In this document: piece by piece, positions 29,319 to 38,721 of the stretch | Layout: every line of letters starts with the position of its first letter | Numbering within the stretch: position 1 is the stretch's first letter | Assembly (NCBI RefSeq): GCF_005502935.1 | Contig: NZ_SCMP01000016.1 | Location: forward strand, 1-64,000 | Direction: 5' to 3' | DNA length: 64,000 nucleotides | Origin: Pseudomonas sp. 2FG | GTDB lineage: Bacteria > Pseudomonadota > Gammaproteobacteria > Pseudomonadales > Pseudomonadaceae | Notes under the pieces: generated by a model | Databases searched by the model: none | What the model was told of the DNA's origin: nothing | Seen by the model: the letters and a program-made list of their open reading frames with translations, nothing else | Made by a program: the position numbers and the translations under genes

Positions 29319-29746
29319 GGTGCGCTCTCGAAGCGCAGTTCGCCGAGCGCCTGGCTGGTCGCGGACTGAATGCGTAGCGGCGGCAGGCGCAAGATCAGTT
29401 GTGCCGAGCGGCTGACTCTGCCGCGCAATTCGACGCGCGCGCCGGGCGGAAAAGACTCGGGGTTGAAGCGCAGGCTGAAGCGCAGCGTCGCGCCGTTACC
29501 GCTCAGCGTGATATTGCCGAGCAGGCGCTGTGGGCGGTTGCGCTCATCGATCACCAGCAGTGCCAGTTCCACATCGCCGCCGGCCGGTACATCGAGCAGG
29601 CTGCCGCTCAGTTCGCGCAGGTGGGCCGGCAGCGGTGTCGCCGTGGCGGCTGCCTTGGCGGGTGCTGGCAGCGGCGCGGGCGCTTTACTCGTGCAGGCGG
29701 CGAGCAGGCCAAGGGCGATGAGCAGAGCAAGCGGGCGCAGCAGCAT
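29315..29746 (-). CDS. YbaY-family lipoprotein
   Basis: 143 residues with lipobox LLAACTSK (lipidated Cys18), then an Ala/Pro-rich linker and a beta-rich domain ([20 protein letters not shown]) matching the YbaY/YscW pilotin-like family. Likely attached to a membrane facing the periplasm. Its stop and the methyltransferase start share ATGA. Divergent from nrdR. Confidence 0.78.
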   Translation of the reverse strand: MLLRPLALLIALGLLAACTSKAPAPLPAPAKAAATATPLPAHLRELSGSLLDVPAGGDVELALLVIDERNRPQRLLGNITLSGNGATLRFSLRFNPESFPPGARVELRGRVSRSAQLILRLPPLRIQSATSQALGELRFESAP

Positions 29747-29870
29747 GGGGCGGTTCCGTTACGACAAGAGCAATTTAAGGTGCGGGCGCCTATATACCGC
29801 AAAGCACGTGGCTTGTCTTGCCAGTGGGATGCGCTACCATGGGCCTCCTTTTTTCTGCTGCCTGCTATCT

Positions 29871-30335
29871 ATGCACTGTCCCTTCTGCGGCGCCAATGAC
29901 ACCAAGGTTATTGACTCGCGTTTGGTCGCCGAGGGCGAGCAAGTGCGCCGTCGGCGCGAATGCCTGGCCTGCGAAGAGCGCTTCACCACCTTCGAAACCG
30001 CCGAGCTGGTGATGCCGCGCCTGATCAAGCAGGACGGCAGCCGCCAGCCCTTCGACGAAGACAAGTTGCGCGCCGGCATGCAGCGCGCGCTGGAGAAGCG
30101 CCCGGTCAGTATCGAGCGCCTGGAAGCGGCGATCGCCCATATCAAGCACAAGCTGCGCGCCGCCGGCGAGCGCGAGATCAAGTCGCTGGTGCTGGGTGAG
30201 CTGGTGATGGGCGAGCTGCAGAAGCTCGATGAAGTCGCCTATATCCGCTTCGCCTCGGTGTATCGGCGCTTTCAGGATCTCAACGAGTTCCGCGAGGAAA
30301 TCGACCGGCTGTCCCGCGAGCCGTCGAAAGAGTGA
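29871..30335 (+). CDS. nrdR: Transcriptional repressor NrdR
   Basis: 154 residues. A zinc ribbon (Cys3, Cys6, Cys31, Cys34) precedes an ATP-cone domain (about 49-139). NrdR senses ATP/dATP and represses ribonucleotide reductase genes. The longer open frame from 29370 is unrelated; the ATG at 29871 gives the invariant MHCPFCG start. It overlaps ribD, as in many Pseudomonas where nrdR heads the rib-nusB-thiL cluster. Confidence 0.96.
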   Translation: MHCPFCGANDTKVIDSRLVAEGEQVRRRRECLACEERFTTFETAELVMPRLIKQDGSRQPFDEDKLRAGMQRALEKRPVSIERLEAAIAHIKHKLRAAGEREIKSLVLGELVMGELQKLDEVAYIRFASVYRRFQDLNEFREEIDRLSREPSKE

Positions 30336-31474
30336 TGAGCCCTCCCGATCCGACCGTTCTCGACCCGCAATTTATGGCCCGCGCCCTCGAACTGGCCCGC
30401 AAGGGCCTGTATTCCACCCATCCGAATCCGCGGGTCGGCTGCGTGATAGTGCTCGACGGGCAGATCGTCGGCGAAGGCTGGCATGCCCGCGCCGGCGAGC
30501 CACATGCGGAAGTGCATGCCTTGCGCCAGGCGGGTGCTAGAGCCCGTGGCGCCACCGCCTACGTCACCCTGGAACCCTGCAGCCATCACGGGCGTACGCC
30601 ACCCTGTGCCGCTACCCTGGTGGAGGCCGGTGTTACGCGGGTGGTGGCGGCCATGCAGGACCCCAATCCGGAGGTCTCCGGGCGTGGCCTGCTGCGGCTG
30701 ATGCAGGCCGGCATCGCGGTGCAGAGCGGCGTGCTGGAAAGCGAAGCGCGGGCGCTGAATGCCGGTTTTATCAAGCGGATGGAGCACGGCCTGCCGTTCG
30801 TGCGGGTGAAGCTGGCGATGAGCCTGGACGGGCGCACCGCCATGGCCAGCGGTGAAAGCCAGTGGATTACCGGGCCCGCCGCGCGTGCCGCGGTGCAGCG
30901 CCTGCGCGCCCGCGCCAGCGTGGTGCTGACCGGTGCCGATACGGTATTAACCGATGCGGCGCGCTTGACCGTGCGCCCGGATGAACTGGGTCTGAATGCG
31001 GAATTGACCGCGCTGGCCATGACCCGCCCGCCGCTGCGGGTGCTGGTCGACGGGCGCCTGCGCGTGCCGCTGACGGCGCCGTTTTATCAGGCCGGTGCGG
31101 CCTTGGTGGCGACCTGTGCGGCGGCCGCGGCGCGGGAGCGCTTCCTCGAGGAAGGCCACGAGTTGCTGGCAATCCCGGGCAGCGATGGGCATGTCGATCT
31201 GCGCAAGTTGCTCACCGAGCTGGCTGCGCGCGGGGTCAACGAAGTGCTGGTGGAGGCCGGTCCGCGCTTGGCTGGGGCGTTTGCCCGGCAAGGGCTGGTG
31301 GATGAGTATCAGTTGTTCGTCGCGGCCAAGTTTCTCGGCTCCAGTGCGCGCCCCTTGCTCGATCTGCCCTTGGCGCGGATGGCCGAGGCGACGCCGTTGA
31401 AAATCATCGAGATGCGTGCGGTCGGCGACGACTGGCGGATCATTGCCGTGCCGACAGCGGCAGGCAGCGTATAA
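30335..31474 (+). CDS. ribD: Riboflavin biosynthesis deaminase/reductase RibD
   Basis: 379 residues, bifunctional. The N-terminal deaminase (about 1-150) carries the zinc motif HAEVHAL with PCSHHGRTPPC; the C-terminal half (about 155-375) is the NADPH-dependent reductase. They perform steps two and three of riboflavin synthesis from GTP. The ATG at 30335 shares a base with the nrdR stop; a GTG at 30332 is an alternative adding one residue. Confidence 0.95.
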   Translation: MSPPDPTVLDPQFMARALELARKGLYSTHPNPRVGCVIVLDGQIVGEGWHARAGEPHAEVHALRQAGARARGATAYVTLEPCSHHGRTPPCAATLVEAGVTRVVAAMQDPNPEVSGRGLLRLMQAGIAVQSGVLESEARALNAGFIKRMEHGLPFVRVKLAMSLDGRTAMASGESQWITGPAARAAVQRLRARASVVLTGADTVLTDAARLTVRPDELGLNAELTALAMTRPPLRVLVDGRLRVPLTAPFYQAGAALVATCAAAAARERFLEEGHELLAIPGSDGHVDLRKLLTELAARGVNEVLVEAGPRLAGAFARQGLVDEYQLFVAAKFLGSSARPLLDLPLARMAEATPLKIIEMRAVGDDWRIIAVPTAAGSV

Positions 31475-31520
31475 TTCCCGGCCCGCGCCCGGCGCGGGTT
31501 AAGTGCTCGTGGAGGATCTT

Positions 31521-32183
31521 ATGTTTACCGGCATTATCGAAGCCCTCGGCACCATCCGCGCGCTCAGCCCGAAAGGCGGCGATGTGCGCGTCTATGTCGA
31601 GACCGGCAAGCTGGATCTGGCCGACGTCAAGCTGGGTGACAGCATCGCGGTGAACGGCGTGTGCCTGACCGCGGTGGAGCTGCCGGGCGATGGCTTCTGG
31701 GCCGACGTCAGTCGCGAAACCCTGGCCTGCAGTGCGTTTATCGACCTCAAGGCTGGCAGCAAGGTCAACCTGGAAAAAGCCCTGACCCTGAGCAGCCGCC
31801 TGGGCGGTCATCTGGTCAGTGGCCATGTCGATGGCGTCGGTGAAGTGCTGTCTCGCGAGGATAAGGCCCGCGCCGTGCAGTTTCGCATTCGTGCCCCGCG
31901 TGAGCTGGCCAAGTACATTGCCCTCAAGGGCTCGATCACCGTCGACGGCACCAGCCTGACGGTGAACGCCGTGAATGGCTCCGAGTTCGAGCTGTGCATA
32001 GTGCCGCACACCCTGGGTGAAACCATCATGGCCGACTACCGGCCGGGGCGGCAGGTCAACCTCGAAGTGGATTTGTTGGCGCGCTATCTGGAGCGCTTGT
32101 TGCTGGGCGACCAGGCTGCCGAACCCAAGGCCTCGGGCCTGACTGAAAGCTTTCTGGCCGAAAACGGCTACCTCAAACATTGA
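31521..32183 (+). CDS. ribC: Riboflavin synthase alpha chain
   Basis: 220 residues starting MFTGIIEALGTIRALSPKGG, with two homologous lumazine-binding barrels (about 1-97 and 98-195). It dismutates two lumazine molecules to riboflavin plus the pyrimidine precursor. GGAGG lies before the ATG; the frame is also open from 31503 without family similarity. A GC-rich hairpin (31481-31497) sits in the 46-base gap after ribD; no FMN riboswitch was recognised. Called ribC in Pseudomonas, ribE elsewhere. Confidence 0.95.
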   Translation: MFTGIIEALGTIRALSPKGGDVRVYVETGKLDLADVKLGDSIAVNGVCLTAVELPGDGFWADVSRETLACSAFIDLKAGSKVNLEKALTLSSRLGGHLVSGHVDGVGEVLSREDKARAVQFRIRAPRELAKYIALKGSITVDGTSLTVNAVNGSEFELCIVPHTLGETIMADYRPGRQVNLEVDLLARYLERLLLGDQAAEPKASGLTESFLAENGYLKH

Positions 32184-32199
32184 ATTGAAGGGACGCCCC

Positions 32200-33294
32200 A
32201 TGGCTCTCAATAGTATTGAAGAACTGCTTGAAGACATCCGTCAGGGCAAGATGGTCATCCTCATGGATGACGAGGATCGCGAGAATGAAGGCGACCTGAT
32301 CATCGCCTCCGAGTGTGTGCGGGCCGAGCACATCAACTTCATGGCCAAGCATGCCCGTGGCCTGATCTGCATGCCGATGAGCCGTGAGCGCTGCGAGCTG
32401 CTCAAGCTGCCGCTGATGGCGCCACGCAATGGCTCCGGTTTCGGCACCAAGTTCACCGTCTCGATCGAGGCGGCGGAAGGGGTCACCACCGGCATCTCGG
32501 CCGCCGACCGGGCGCGTACCGTGCAGGCGGCGGCGGCACCCGGCGCGAAAGCCGAAGACATCGTCAGCCCCGGGCATATCTTCCCGCTGATGGCCCAGCC
32601 CGGTGGCGTGCTGGCGCGTGCCGGGCATACCGAGGCGGCCTGTGACCTGGCGCGGATGGGTGGCTTCGAGCCGTCCGGGGTGATCTGCGAAATCATGAAC
32701 GACGACGGCACCATGTCCCGGCGTGCCGAGCTCGAGGCGTTCGCCGCCGAGCACGGGATCAAGATCGGCACCATCGCCGACCTGATTCACTACCGCCTGA
32801 TCCACGAGCGCACGGTCGAGCGCATCGCCGAGCAGCCGCTGGATAGCGAGCTGGGTCACTTCAACCTGGTCACCTACCGTGATTCGGTGGAAGACGCCGT
32901 GCACATGGCGCTGACCCTGGGCAAGATCTGCCCGGAAGAGCCGACCCTGGTGCGCGTGCACAACATGGAGCCGCTGCGCGACCTGTTTATGGTCAGGCAG
33001 CCGGGCCGTTGGAGTCTGCGTGCGGCCATGGCCAAGGTGGCGGAAGCGGGTAGCGGTGTGGTGCTGCTGTTGGGTAATCCGCTGACCGGTCCAGACCTGT
33101 TGGCGCACCTGGAGCGCCAGTTGGGTAGCGAGCCGAAGATTACCAATCCGACCACCTACAGCACGGTCGGTGCCGGCTCGCAGATCCTGCGTGACCTCGG
33201 CGTGCGCAAGATGCGCCTGCTGAGCTCGCCGATGAAGTTCAACGCGATATCCGGTTTCGACCTGGAGGTAGTAGAATATCTGCCCTCTGAATAA
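32200..33294 (+). CDS. ribB: DHBP synthase with degenerate GTP cyclohydrolase II-like domain
   Basis: 364 residues. The N-terminal ~200 residues are 3,4-dihydroxy-2-butanone-4-phosphate synthase with its acidic motif [10 protein letters not shown]. The C-terminal ~160 residues align with GTP cyclohydrolase II in outline ([20 protein letters not shown]) but lack the zinc-binding CxxD ... CxC cluster seen in ribA at 36891. The second activity is therefore probably lost. Repeat element 33302-33424 begins 7 bases after the stop. Confidence 0.93.
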   Translation: MALNSIEELLEDIRQGKMVILMDDEDRENEGDLIIASECVRAEHINFMAKHARGLICMPMSRERCELLKLPLMAPRNGSGFGTKFTVSIEAAEGVTTGISAADRARTVQAAAAPGAKAEDIVSPGHIFPLMAQPGGVLARAGHTEAACDLARMGGFEPSGVICEIMNDDGTMSRRAELEAFAAEHGIKIGTIADLIHYRLIHERTVERIAEQPLDSELGHFNLVTYRDSVEDAVHMALTLGKICPEEPTLVRVHNMEPLRDLFMVRQPGRWSLRAAMAKVAEAGSGVVLLLGNPLTGPDLLAHLERQLGSEPKITNPTTYSTVGAGSQILRDLGVRKMRLLSSPMKFNAISGFDLEVVEYLPSE

Positions 33295-33301
33295 AGGCCG
33301 C

Positions 33302-33424
33302 GTGAAAACTACTGCGCATCGGTGATGCTGCGTTAAAAACAGGCTCGGAATGCTCATTGACTGCAGTCAACTCCGCGTCCTCGCCTGTTTTTGCTTTGCC
33401 TGACCTTCGCTCGCACGTTTTCAC
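33302..33424 (+). repeat. Dispersed hairpin repeat, copy A
   Basis: A 123-bp element in the ribB-ribH gap. Ends GTGAAAAC/GTTTTCAC form a terminal inverted repeat. Internal stems are AAAAACAGGC (33335-33344) with GCCTGTTTTT (33383-33392) and TTGAC/GTCAA (33357-33370). The interior aligns with copy B at 48552-48691. The rest of the gap to ribH (33425-33508) holds nothing recognised. Confidence 0.85.
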
Positions 33425-33508
33425 ACAGCCTGTTAACAGCCCGATGGGACGCGGATTCGCGCCCAGGGTTTTTCAATATAGATTTGCTCTTTCACGACGA
33501 GAACGCTC

Positions 33509-33985
33509 ATGACCCTGAAGACCATCGAAGGTACTTTCATCGCCCCCAAAGGCCGCTATGCCCTGGTGGTCGGCCGCTTCAACAGCTTCGTGGTTGAAAG
33601 CCTGGTGAGCGGCGCCGTTGATGCGCTGGTTCGTCACGGTGTGAGCGCAAGCGACATCTGCATCATCCGCGCGCCGGGTGCCTTCGAGATTCCACTGGTC
33701 GCCCAGAAAGTCGCTCAGCGCAGCGAATATGACGCGATCATCGCCTTGGGCGCGGTCATTCGTGGCGGCACGCCGCACTTCGAATACGTCGCCGGTGAAT
33801 GCACCAAGGGCCTGGCCCAGGTGTCCATGGAGTTCGGTGTGCCGGTGGCCTTCGGCGTCTTGACCGTCGACTCCATCGAGCAAGCCATCGAGCGTTCCGG
33901 TACCAAGGCCGGCAACAAGGGCGCCGAAGCTGCACTCTCCGCCCTGGAAATGGTCAGCCTGCTGGCACAGTTGGAGGCCAAGTGA
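33509..33985 (+). CDS. ribH: 6,7-dimethyl-8-ribityllumazine synthase
   Basis: 158 residues with the lumazine synthase signatures [19 protein letters not shown] and [19 protein letters not shown]. It condenses the RibB product with the pyrimidine from RibD and assembles as a large oligomer. Its stop overlaps the GTG start of nusB by 4 bases. Confidence 0.96.
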   Translation: MTLKTIEGTFIAPKGRYALVVGRFNSFVVESLVSGAVDALVRHGVSASDICIIRAPGAFEIPLVAQKVAQRSEYDAIIALGAVIRGGTPHFEYVAGECTKGLAQVSMEFGVPVAFGVLTVDSIEQAIERSGTKAGNKGAEAALSALEMVSLLAQLEAK

Positions 33986-34479
33986 TTAACGACGAAGACG
34001 ACACCTTCAACCCGCCCGCCGAAAAAGGCCCGAACGCCCCGACCGGCAAGATCGCGGCGCGCCGGCAAGCGCGCAGCCTGGCCATGCAGGCGCTGTATCA
34101 GTGGCACCTGGCCGGCCAGGCGATCAACGAAATCGAGGCGCAATTTCGCGTCGACAACGATTTCACTGCGGTCGACGGTGCCTACTTCCGTGAAATCCTC
34201 CACGGCGTCCCGGCCAATAAGACCGAGATCGACGAGGCCTTGACGCCTTGCCTGGATCGTCCGCTGGAAGAACTCGATCCGGTTGAACTGGCGATTCTGC
34301 GCCTGTCGACCTTCGAGTTGCTCAAGCGCGTGGACGTACCGTATCGCGTGGTGATCAACGAAGGCATCGAGCTGGCCAAGGTGTTTGGCGCCACCGACGG
34401 GCACAAGTTTGTCAATGGCGTGCTGGACAAGTTGGCGCCGCGCCTGCGCGAAGCTGAAGTCCGCGCCAACAAGCGCTGA
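33982..34479 (+). CDS. nusB: Transcription antitermination factor NusB
   Basis: 165 residues. The all-helical NusB core begins at [20 protein letters not shown] and ends [15 protein letters not shown]. NusB binds boxA RNA with S10 to prevent early termination in rRNA operons. GTG start at 33982 overlaps the ribH stop (GTGA), the common ribH-nusB junction. Upstream frame extension to 33799 lies inside ribH and is ignored. Confidence 0.95.
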   Translation: MINDEDDTFNPPAEKGPNAPTGKIAARRQARSLAMQALYQWHLAGQAINEIEAQFRVDNDFTAVDGAYFREILHGVPANKTEIDEALTPCLDRPLEELDPVELAILRLSTFELLKRVDVPYRVVINEGIELAKVFGATDGHKFVNGVLDKLAPRLREAEVRANKR

Positions 34480-34497
34480 CCGCACTCAGCCTGCCGC

Positions 34498-35466
34498 GTG
34501 GGTGAATTCGAACTGATCCGCCACTACTTCGCCGCTGCGCCCTGTGCGCAGGCTGGCGAAGGCGTGGTGCAGGGTATCGGCGATGACTGTGCGCTGCTGG
34601 CCGTGCCGGCGGGCGAACAGTTGGCGATCTCCACCGACACCCTGGTCGCCGGGGTGCATTTCCCCGACCCCTGCGATCCTTTCCTCCTGGGCCAACGGGC
34701 CCTGGCGGTCGCGGCCAGCGATCTGGCGGCGATGGGCGCCAACCCTGTCGGTTTTACCCTGGCCTTGACCTTGCCGCACGCCGAACCCGCCTGGCTGGAG
34801 GCTTTTGCCCGCGGGCTCGACCGCATGGCACAAGGCTGTGGCCTGACGCTGATCGGTGGCGATACCACCCGCGGCCCGCTGAGTCTGACCCTGACCGTGT
34901 TCGGTCGGGTGCCGGCCGGCCAGGCGCTGACGCGCAAGGGCGCCCGGCCGGGCGAGCTGCTCTGTGTCGGCGGGCCCTTGGGCGATGCCGCGGCGGCTTT
35001 GCCGCTGGTGCTCGGTCAGCGGCAGGCGCCGGCGGAGATCGCCGCGCCGTTGCTGGCGCGCTACTGGTCGCCGCAACCGCAGTTGGGCCTGGGACTGGCC
35101 TTGCGCGGTAAGGCCTCGGCGGCGCTGGATATCTCCGACGGCTTGCTGGCGGACTGCGGGCATATCGCCGCGGCCTCCGGCGTCGCGTTGCGGGTCGAGC
35201 GCGACCAGCTGCCAATGTCCTCGGCCGTGCGGGCGTTGCTCGATGAGGCCGCGGCTTGGCAGTGTGCGCTCAGTGGCGGGGATGACTACGTACTGGCCTT
35301 CACCTTGCCGGCGGAACACCTGTCGGCATTGCAGGCGGACGGTTGGCCGATCCAGGTGATTGGCCGGGTCGAAGCGGGGCAGGGTGTACGGCTGGTGGAT
35401 ACGGCCGGTCAGGCCATCACCCCGCCGGTGCGCGGCTATCAACATTTTGGGAGTGGCGGTGACTGA
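34498..35466 (+). CDS. thiL: Thiamine-monophosphate kinase
   Basis: 322 residues starting at GTG (MGEFELIRHYF). It phosphorylates thiamine monophosphate to the diphosphate cofactor. Family motifs VQGIGDDCALL and STDTLVAGVHFP near the N-terminus and SGGDDYVLAFTLP near the C-terminus are present. It overlaps pgpA by 8 bases. Confidence 0.95.
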   Translation: MGEFELIRHYFAAAPCAQAGEGVVQGIGDDCALLAVPAGEQLAISTDTLVAGVHFPDPCDPFLLGQRALAVAASDLAAMGANPVGFTLALTLPHAEPAWLEAFARGLDRMAQGCGLTLIGGDTTRGPLSLTLTVFGRVPAGQALTRKGARPGELLCVGGPLGDAAAALPLVLGQRQAPAEIAAPLLARYWSPQPQLGLGLALRGKASAALDISDGLLADCGHIAAASGVALRVERDQLPMSSAVRALLDEAAAWQCALSGGDDYVLAFTLPAEHLSALQADGWPIQVIGRVEAGQGVRLVDTAGQAITPPVRGYQHFGSGGD

Positions 35467-35947
35467 TTCCATCAGCAAGGTGCCGCCTTCGGTATGGCGC
35501 AATCCCTGGCATTTCCTCGCCTTTGGCTTCGGCTCCGGTACCCTGCCGAAAGCGCCGGGCACCTGGGGCTCATTGGTGGCGCTGCCATTCATTCCGCTGT
35601 GGCAGCTGCTGCCGGATTGGGGCTATTGGCTGATGCTCGGGGCAACCATGCTGTTCGGCTTCTGGCTGTGCGGCAAGGTCGCCGATGACCTGCGCGTGCA
35701 TGACCACGAAGGCATCGTCTGGGACGAAATGGTCGGCATGTGGATCACCCTCTGGCTGGTACCGGAAGGCTGGCAGTGGCTGCTGCTGGGCTTCCTGGTG
35801 TTTCGCTTTTTCGACATCATCAAGCCCTGGCCGATCCACTGGATCGACCGGCATGTGCATGGCGGCGTCGGCATCATGCTGGATGACGTGCTGGCCGGGG
35901 TCTTCGCCTGGTTGACGATGCAGTTGGTGGTCTGGGGCGTGGCCTGA
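35459..35947 (+). CDS. pgpA: Phosphatidylglycerophosphatase A
   Basis: 162 residues from GTG at 35459. Membrane protein with the PgpA hallmarks FGSGTLPKAPGTWGSL and HDHEGIVWDEMVGMW. It removes the terminal phosphate of phosphatidylglycerophosphate to make phosphatidylglycerol. The 8-base overlap with thiL mirrors the usual thiL-pgpA pair. The 143-base gap after it holds nothing recognised. Confidence 0.94.
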   Translation: MTDSISKVPPSVWRNPWHFLAFGFGSGTLPKAPGTWGSLVALPFIPLWQLLPDWGYWLMLGATMLFGFWLCGKVADDLRVHDHEGIVWDEMVGMWITLWLVPEGWQWLLLGFLVFRFFDIIKPWPIHWIDRHVHGGVGIMLDDVLAGVFAWLTMQLVVWGVA

Positions 35948-36090
35948 GGGAACGGCTTATGCGTGACTTCTGCTTAGCACTACTGCTCGGCGCTCAAGAG
36001 CCTGGCCCAGTTGGTAAACACCGCTAATCGGCGTCGGCTGTACGCCCGTTGGCAGCAACCCTAGCCCTTTTAAGGATCGAGAGGAACCCG

Positions 36091-36738
36091 ATGCGTAGCC
36101 TGAACCTATTCTGTGCCGCTGTACTGCTGACGACTGCTGGGAGCCTCTGGGCCGCTACTCAGGTGCGGGTGGTCGGCCTGTTTCCGGGGGCCGCGGTGCT
36201 GAGTGTCGAGGGCCAGCGCAAGCTGGTGAGGGTCGGCCAGACCGGCCCCGGTGGGGTGCTGGTGGTCAGCGCCGACAGCCGCGGCGCGGTGCTGCGGGTG
36301 GATGGCGTGGAGCGCGCCTACGGCCTCAGCCGCGAGTACAGCGAAGGCTTTGCCGCGCCGACCAAGACGCAGCTGAGCATCGCCAAGGGCGTCGGTGGGC
36401 ATTATTGGATTGCCGGTGCGGTCGATGGCCAGCCGGTGCAGTTCCTGGTCGATACCGGCGCCACCTCCGTCGCGCTGAACGATGCCCAGGCCAAGCGCCT
36501 GGGGATCGATTATCGGGTGGAGGGGCGGCCGATGGTGGTCAACACCGCGAGCGGCACGGCCAAGGCCTGGCGCATCACCCTCGATCGGGTCAAGGTCGGC
36601 GGCCTGGAAGTGCTCGGGGTGGAAGCGATGGTGCTGGAAGGCGCTGGGCCGACCGAGGCGCTGCTCGGCATGAGCTTCCTCAATCGCGTGAGTTGGCGCG
36701 AGGAGCAGGGCGTGCTGGTGCTGGAGTCCAAGCTCTGA
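36091..36738 (+). CDS. Retropepsin-like aspartic protease (TIGR02281 type), exported
   Basis: 215 residues. A signal peptide (about 1-21) leads to a beta-rich region and a single-domain aspartic protease with catalytic Asp121 in VDTGATSVAL and a second conserved block ALLGMSFLNRV. Such proteins act as homodimers, each giving one Asp. Substrate unknown. ATG at 36091 follows GAGAGGAA. The stop is followed 20 bases later by the repeat fragment at 36758. Confidence 0.82.
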   Translation: MRSLNLFCAAVLLTTAGSLWAATQVRVVGLFPGAAVLSVEGQRKLVRVGQTGPGGVLVVSADSRGAVLRVDGVERAYGLSREYSEGFAAPTKTQLSIAKGVGGHYWIAGAVDGQPVQFLVDTGATSVALNDAQAKRLGIDYRVEGRPMVVNTASGTAKAWRITLDRVKVGGLEVLGVEAMVLEGAGPTEALLGMSFLNRVSWREEQGVLVLESKL

Positions 36739-36757
36739 GCTAAAAACCGCAAGTTTT

Positions 36758-36797
36758 GATCTTGAACAGGTTCTAAAGATCAAAGGCTTTGATCTTT
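36758..36797 (+). repeat. End fragment of the dispersed repeat plus a 23-bp palindrome
   Basis: Bases 36758-36774 are identical over 17 bases to the right end of repeat copy B (48676-48692). Directly adjoining, AAAGATCAAAG (36775-36785) and CTTTGATCTTT (36787-36797) are a perfect inverted repeat with one central base. No T run follows on either strand, so a simple terminator is doubtful. Confidence 0.8.
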
Positions 36798-36890
36798 ATG
36801 GCCAGCAATTCAGGCTGACTCGCCGGCGGATGCTGCTGTTACAATGCCGCCCTTGCAAATTTTCCGCCCTCTTATCTACAGGAGCATCCG

Positions 36891-37511
36891 GTGCCTGTCG
36901 TCTTCGTCGCCGCCTCCCAGCTGCCTACCCCTTTCGCAGTGTTCACCATGCATGGCTTTCGCGAGGAGGCCACCGGGCGTGAACATGTGGCGCTCACCCT
37001 GGGCGATGTGGCGGATGGTGCGCCGGTACTCGGTCGTCTGCACTCCGAGTGCCTGACCGGTGATGCCTTGTTCAGCCTGCGCTGCGATTGCGGCTTTCAG
37101 CTGGAGGCCGCGCTGCGCGCCATCGCCAAAGAAGGCCGCGGTGTGCTGCTCTACCTGCGGCAGGAAGGCCGCGGGATTGGCTTGCTGAACAAGATCCGCG
37201 CCTATGAGTTGCAGGATGGCGGCGCCGATACCGTCGAGGCCAATGAGCGTCTGGGGTTCGGTGCCGATCAGCGCGACTACGGCATTTGCCTGCCGATGCT
37301 CAAGCACTTGGGGATCGGCTCGCTAAAGTTGATGACCAATAATCCGCGCAAACTGAAGGCGTTGGCCGACATGGGCATTCCGGTCGCCGAACGTATGCCG
37401 CTGCAGATCGAGCACAACCCGCACAACAAGCACTACCTCGCGACCAAGGCCGGCAAGCTCGGCCATCTGCTGGGCAACCAGCACCAAGGCGAGGCCGAGG
37501 ACAGTCTGTGA
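36891..37511 (+). CDS. ribA: GTP cyclohydrolase II
   Basis: 206 residues, GTG start after AGGAGCATCC. First step of riboflavin synthesis, opening GTP. The zinc-binding cysteines are in [18 protein letters not shown] and the active-site arginine region is [18 protein letters not shown]. With this intact enzyme present, loss of the matching domain in ribB is tolerable. It overlaps the next gene by 4 bases. Confidence 0.96.
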   Translation: MPVVFVAASQLPTPFAVFTMHGFREEATGREHVALTLGDVADGAPVLGRLHSECLTGDALFSLRCDCGFQLEAALRAIAKEGRGVLLYLRQEGRGIGLLNKIRAYELQDGGADTVEANERLGFGADQRDYGICLPMLKHLGIGSLKLMTNNPRKLKALADMGIPVAERMPLQIEHNPHNKHYLATKAGKLGHLLGNQHQGEAEDSL

Positions 37512-37924
37512 CCCGCAATGCGGTGCGGCGGCGTCTGGCTCTGGTCTGGTGGCGGCAGTTGGCTCTGACCCTGGCGCCGCTGTTGCTTCTCAACCTGTTG
37601 TTCGGTGCCGACCAGGCGGTCTCGGTGTTGGCGATGCCGTTGTTCATTGCCGGGTTGGCCTCGATGTTCGTCAGCCTGCCGCTGTTCGGCGCCTACAAGC
37701 GCGCGCTGATCGCCACCGAAAAGGCCCTCGATACGCCAGCCGAGCCGGATGCCTGGCGGGAACTGGCGAATCGGCGGCGCCTGGCGTTTCTCGGCGCCGG
37801 GCTGCCGGCCTGGATCGCGGCGCTCGCGGTGTTCGCCGGGCTGGAGGCGATCCCGCTGATCCTGCTGGCGTTGTCCAGTCTGGTGCTGTTGTACCTCTAC
37901 CGCATTCCCCGCCAACTCGGCTGA
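37508..37924 (+). CDS. Small inner-membrane protein of unknown function
   Basis: 138 residues, GTG start overlapping the ribA stop. Four hydrophobic segments are visible at about 17-33, 38-62, 93-110 and 112-130, with a basic N-terminus. No family was recognised. Its TGA shares a base with the next ATG, so ribA, this gene and the BtuF-like gene form one tightly coupled unit. Confidence 0.7.
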   Translation: MTRNAVRRRLALVWWRQLALTLAPLLLLNLLFGADQAVSVLAMPLFIAGLASMFVSLPLFGAYKRALIATEKALDTPAEPDAWRELANRRRLAFLGAGLPAWIAALAVFAGLEAIPLILLALSSLVLLYLYRIPRQLG

Positions 37925-38721
37925 TGCGCCCACTACTCGTCTGTCTGCTGCTGGCGCTGGCTTGGCCGGCGGCGGCGTTCGAGCGGGTGGTCAGCCTGGC
38001 GCCGTCCCTCAGTGAAATCATGCTGGAGCTGGATGCCGCTGGCCTGTTGGTCGGCGTGCTGGATGGCGGTGAGCGTCCGGCCGCGCTGGCGCATCTGCCT
38101 TCGGTCGGGCGTTATGGCCAGCTGGAATTGGAAAGCCTGCTGGCGCTTAAGCCCGATCTGGTGCTGCTCTGGCCCGGCAGCATCAGCGCCAGCCAGCGTG
38201 AGCAGCTAAAGCGCTTCGGCATTCCGTTGTATGAAGCCGAGCCGCACAGCCTGGAGGCGCTCGGCCAGCAAGTGCTCGAACTCGGCCGCCGCCTCAATCG
38301 TGCCCAGCGCGCCGAGCAGTTGGCGGCCGACTTCCAGGCGCGCCTGAGCGAGCTGCGCCGGCGTTATCGGCGCGCAGTGCCGCTGCGGGTGTTCTATCAG
38401 ATCTGGGACACGCCGCTCTATACCATAGGTAACCGGCAGATCATCGGCGATGCGCTGCGGGTCTGCGGCGCCGAGAACCTGTTCGCCGATTTGCCCCTGC
38501 CGGCGCCGCAGGTCAGCGTCGAGGCGGTGCTGGCGCGTGATCCGCAGGTGATTCTGCTCAGCTCGCCGGGCTTGGCTGCCGCCTGGCAAGCCTGGCCGCA
38601 ACTGACGGCAGTGCAACGCCGGCAAGTCTGGGCGATTCCGGATAAGGGCCTGGAGCGCCCCAGTTTGCAGATGCTCGGGGCGACCGAGAAGCTCTGCCAA
38701 CTACTAGCTCGCGCCCCCTAG
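37924..38721 (+). CDS. Cobalamin-binding periplasmic protein (BtuF-like)
   Basis: 265 residues. Signal peptide [18 protein letters not shown], then the two-lobe helical-backbone binding fold of class III periplasmic proteins ([40 protein letters not shown]). Family members bind vitamin B12 or siderophores; B12 is favoured by similarity to BtuF and would suit the B12-dependent EutBC encoded downstream, but no permease is adjacent. Its TAG overlaps the dxs stop on the other strand (shared CTAG). Confidence 0.8.
   Translation: MRPLLVCLLLALAWPAAAFERVVSLAPSLSEIMLELDAAGLLVGVLDGGERPAALAHLPSVGRYGQLELESLLALKPDLVLLWPGSISASQREQLKRFGIPLYEAEPHSLEALGQQVLELGRRLNRAQRAEQLAADFQARLSELRRRYRRAVPLRVFYQIWDTPLYTIGNRQIIGDALRVCGAENLFADLPLPAPQVSVEAVLARDPQVILLSSPGLAAAWQAWPQLTAVQRRQVWAIPDKGLERPSLQMLGATEKLCQLLARAP

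Noticed and set aside
31481..31497. GC-rich hairpin before ribC as a terminator
   Set aside because: No T run follows, and ribC lies immediately downstream in the same apparent operon.
31475..31520. FMN riboswitch before the riboflavin genes
   Set aside because: The gap holds only a GC-rich hairpin and the RBS. It is far too short for an RFN element and none of its conserved blocks is present; the gaps before ribB, ribH and ribA also lack them.
37508..37924. Cobalamin riboswitch near the BtuF-like gene or the eut cluster
   Set aside because: The BtuF-like gene has no upstream gap, and the exaC upstream region contains no recognisable B12 box.
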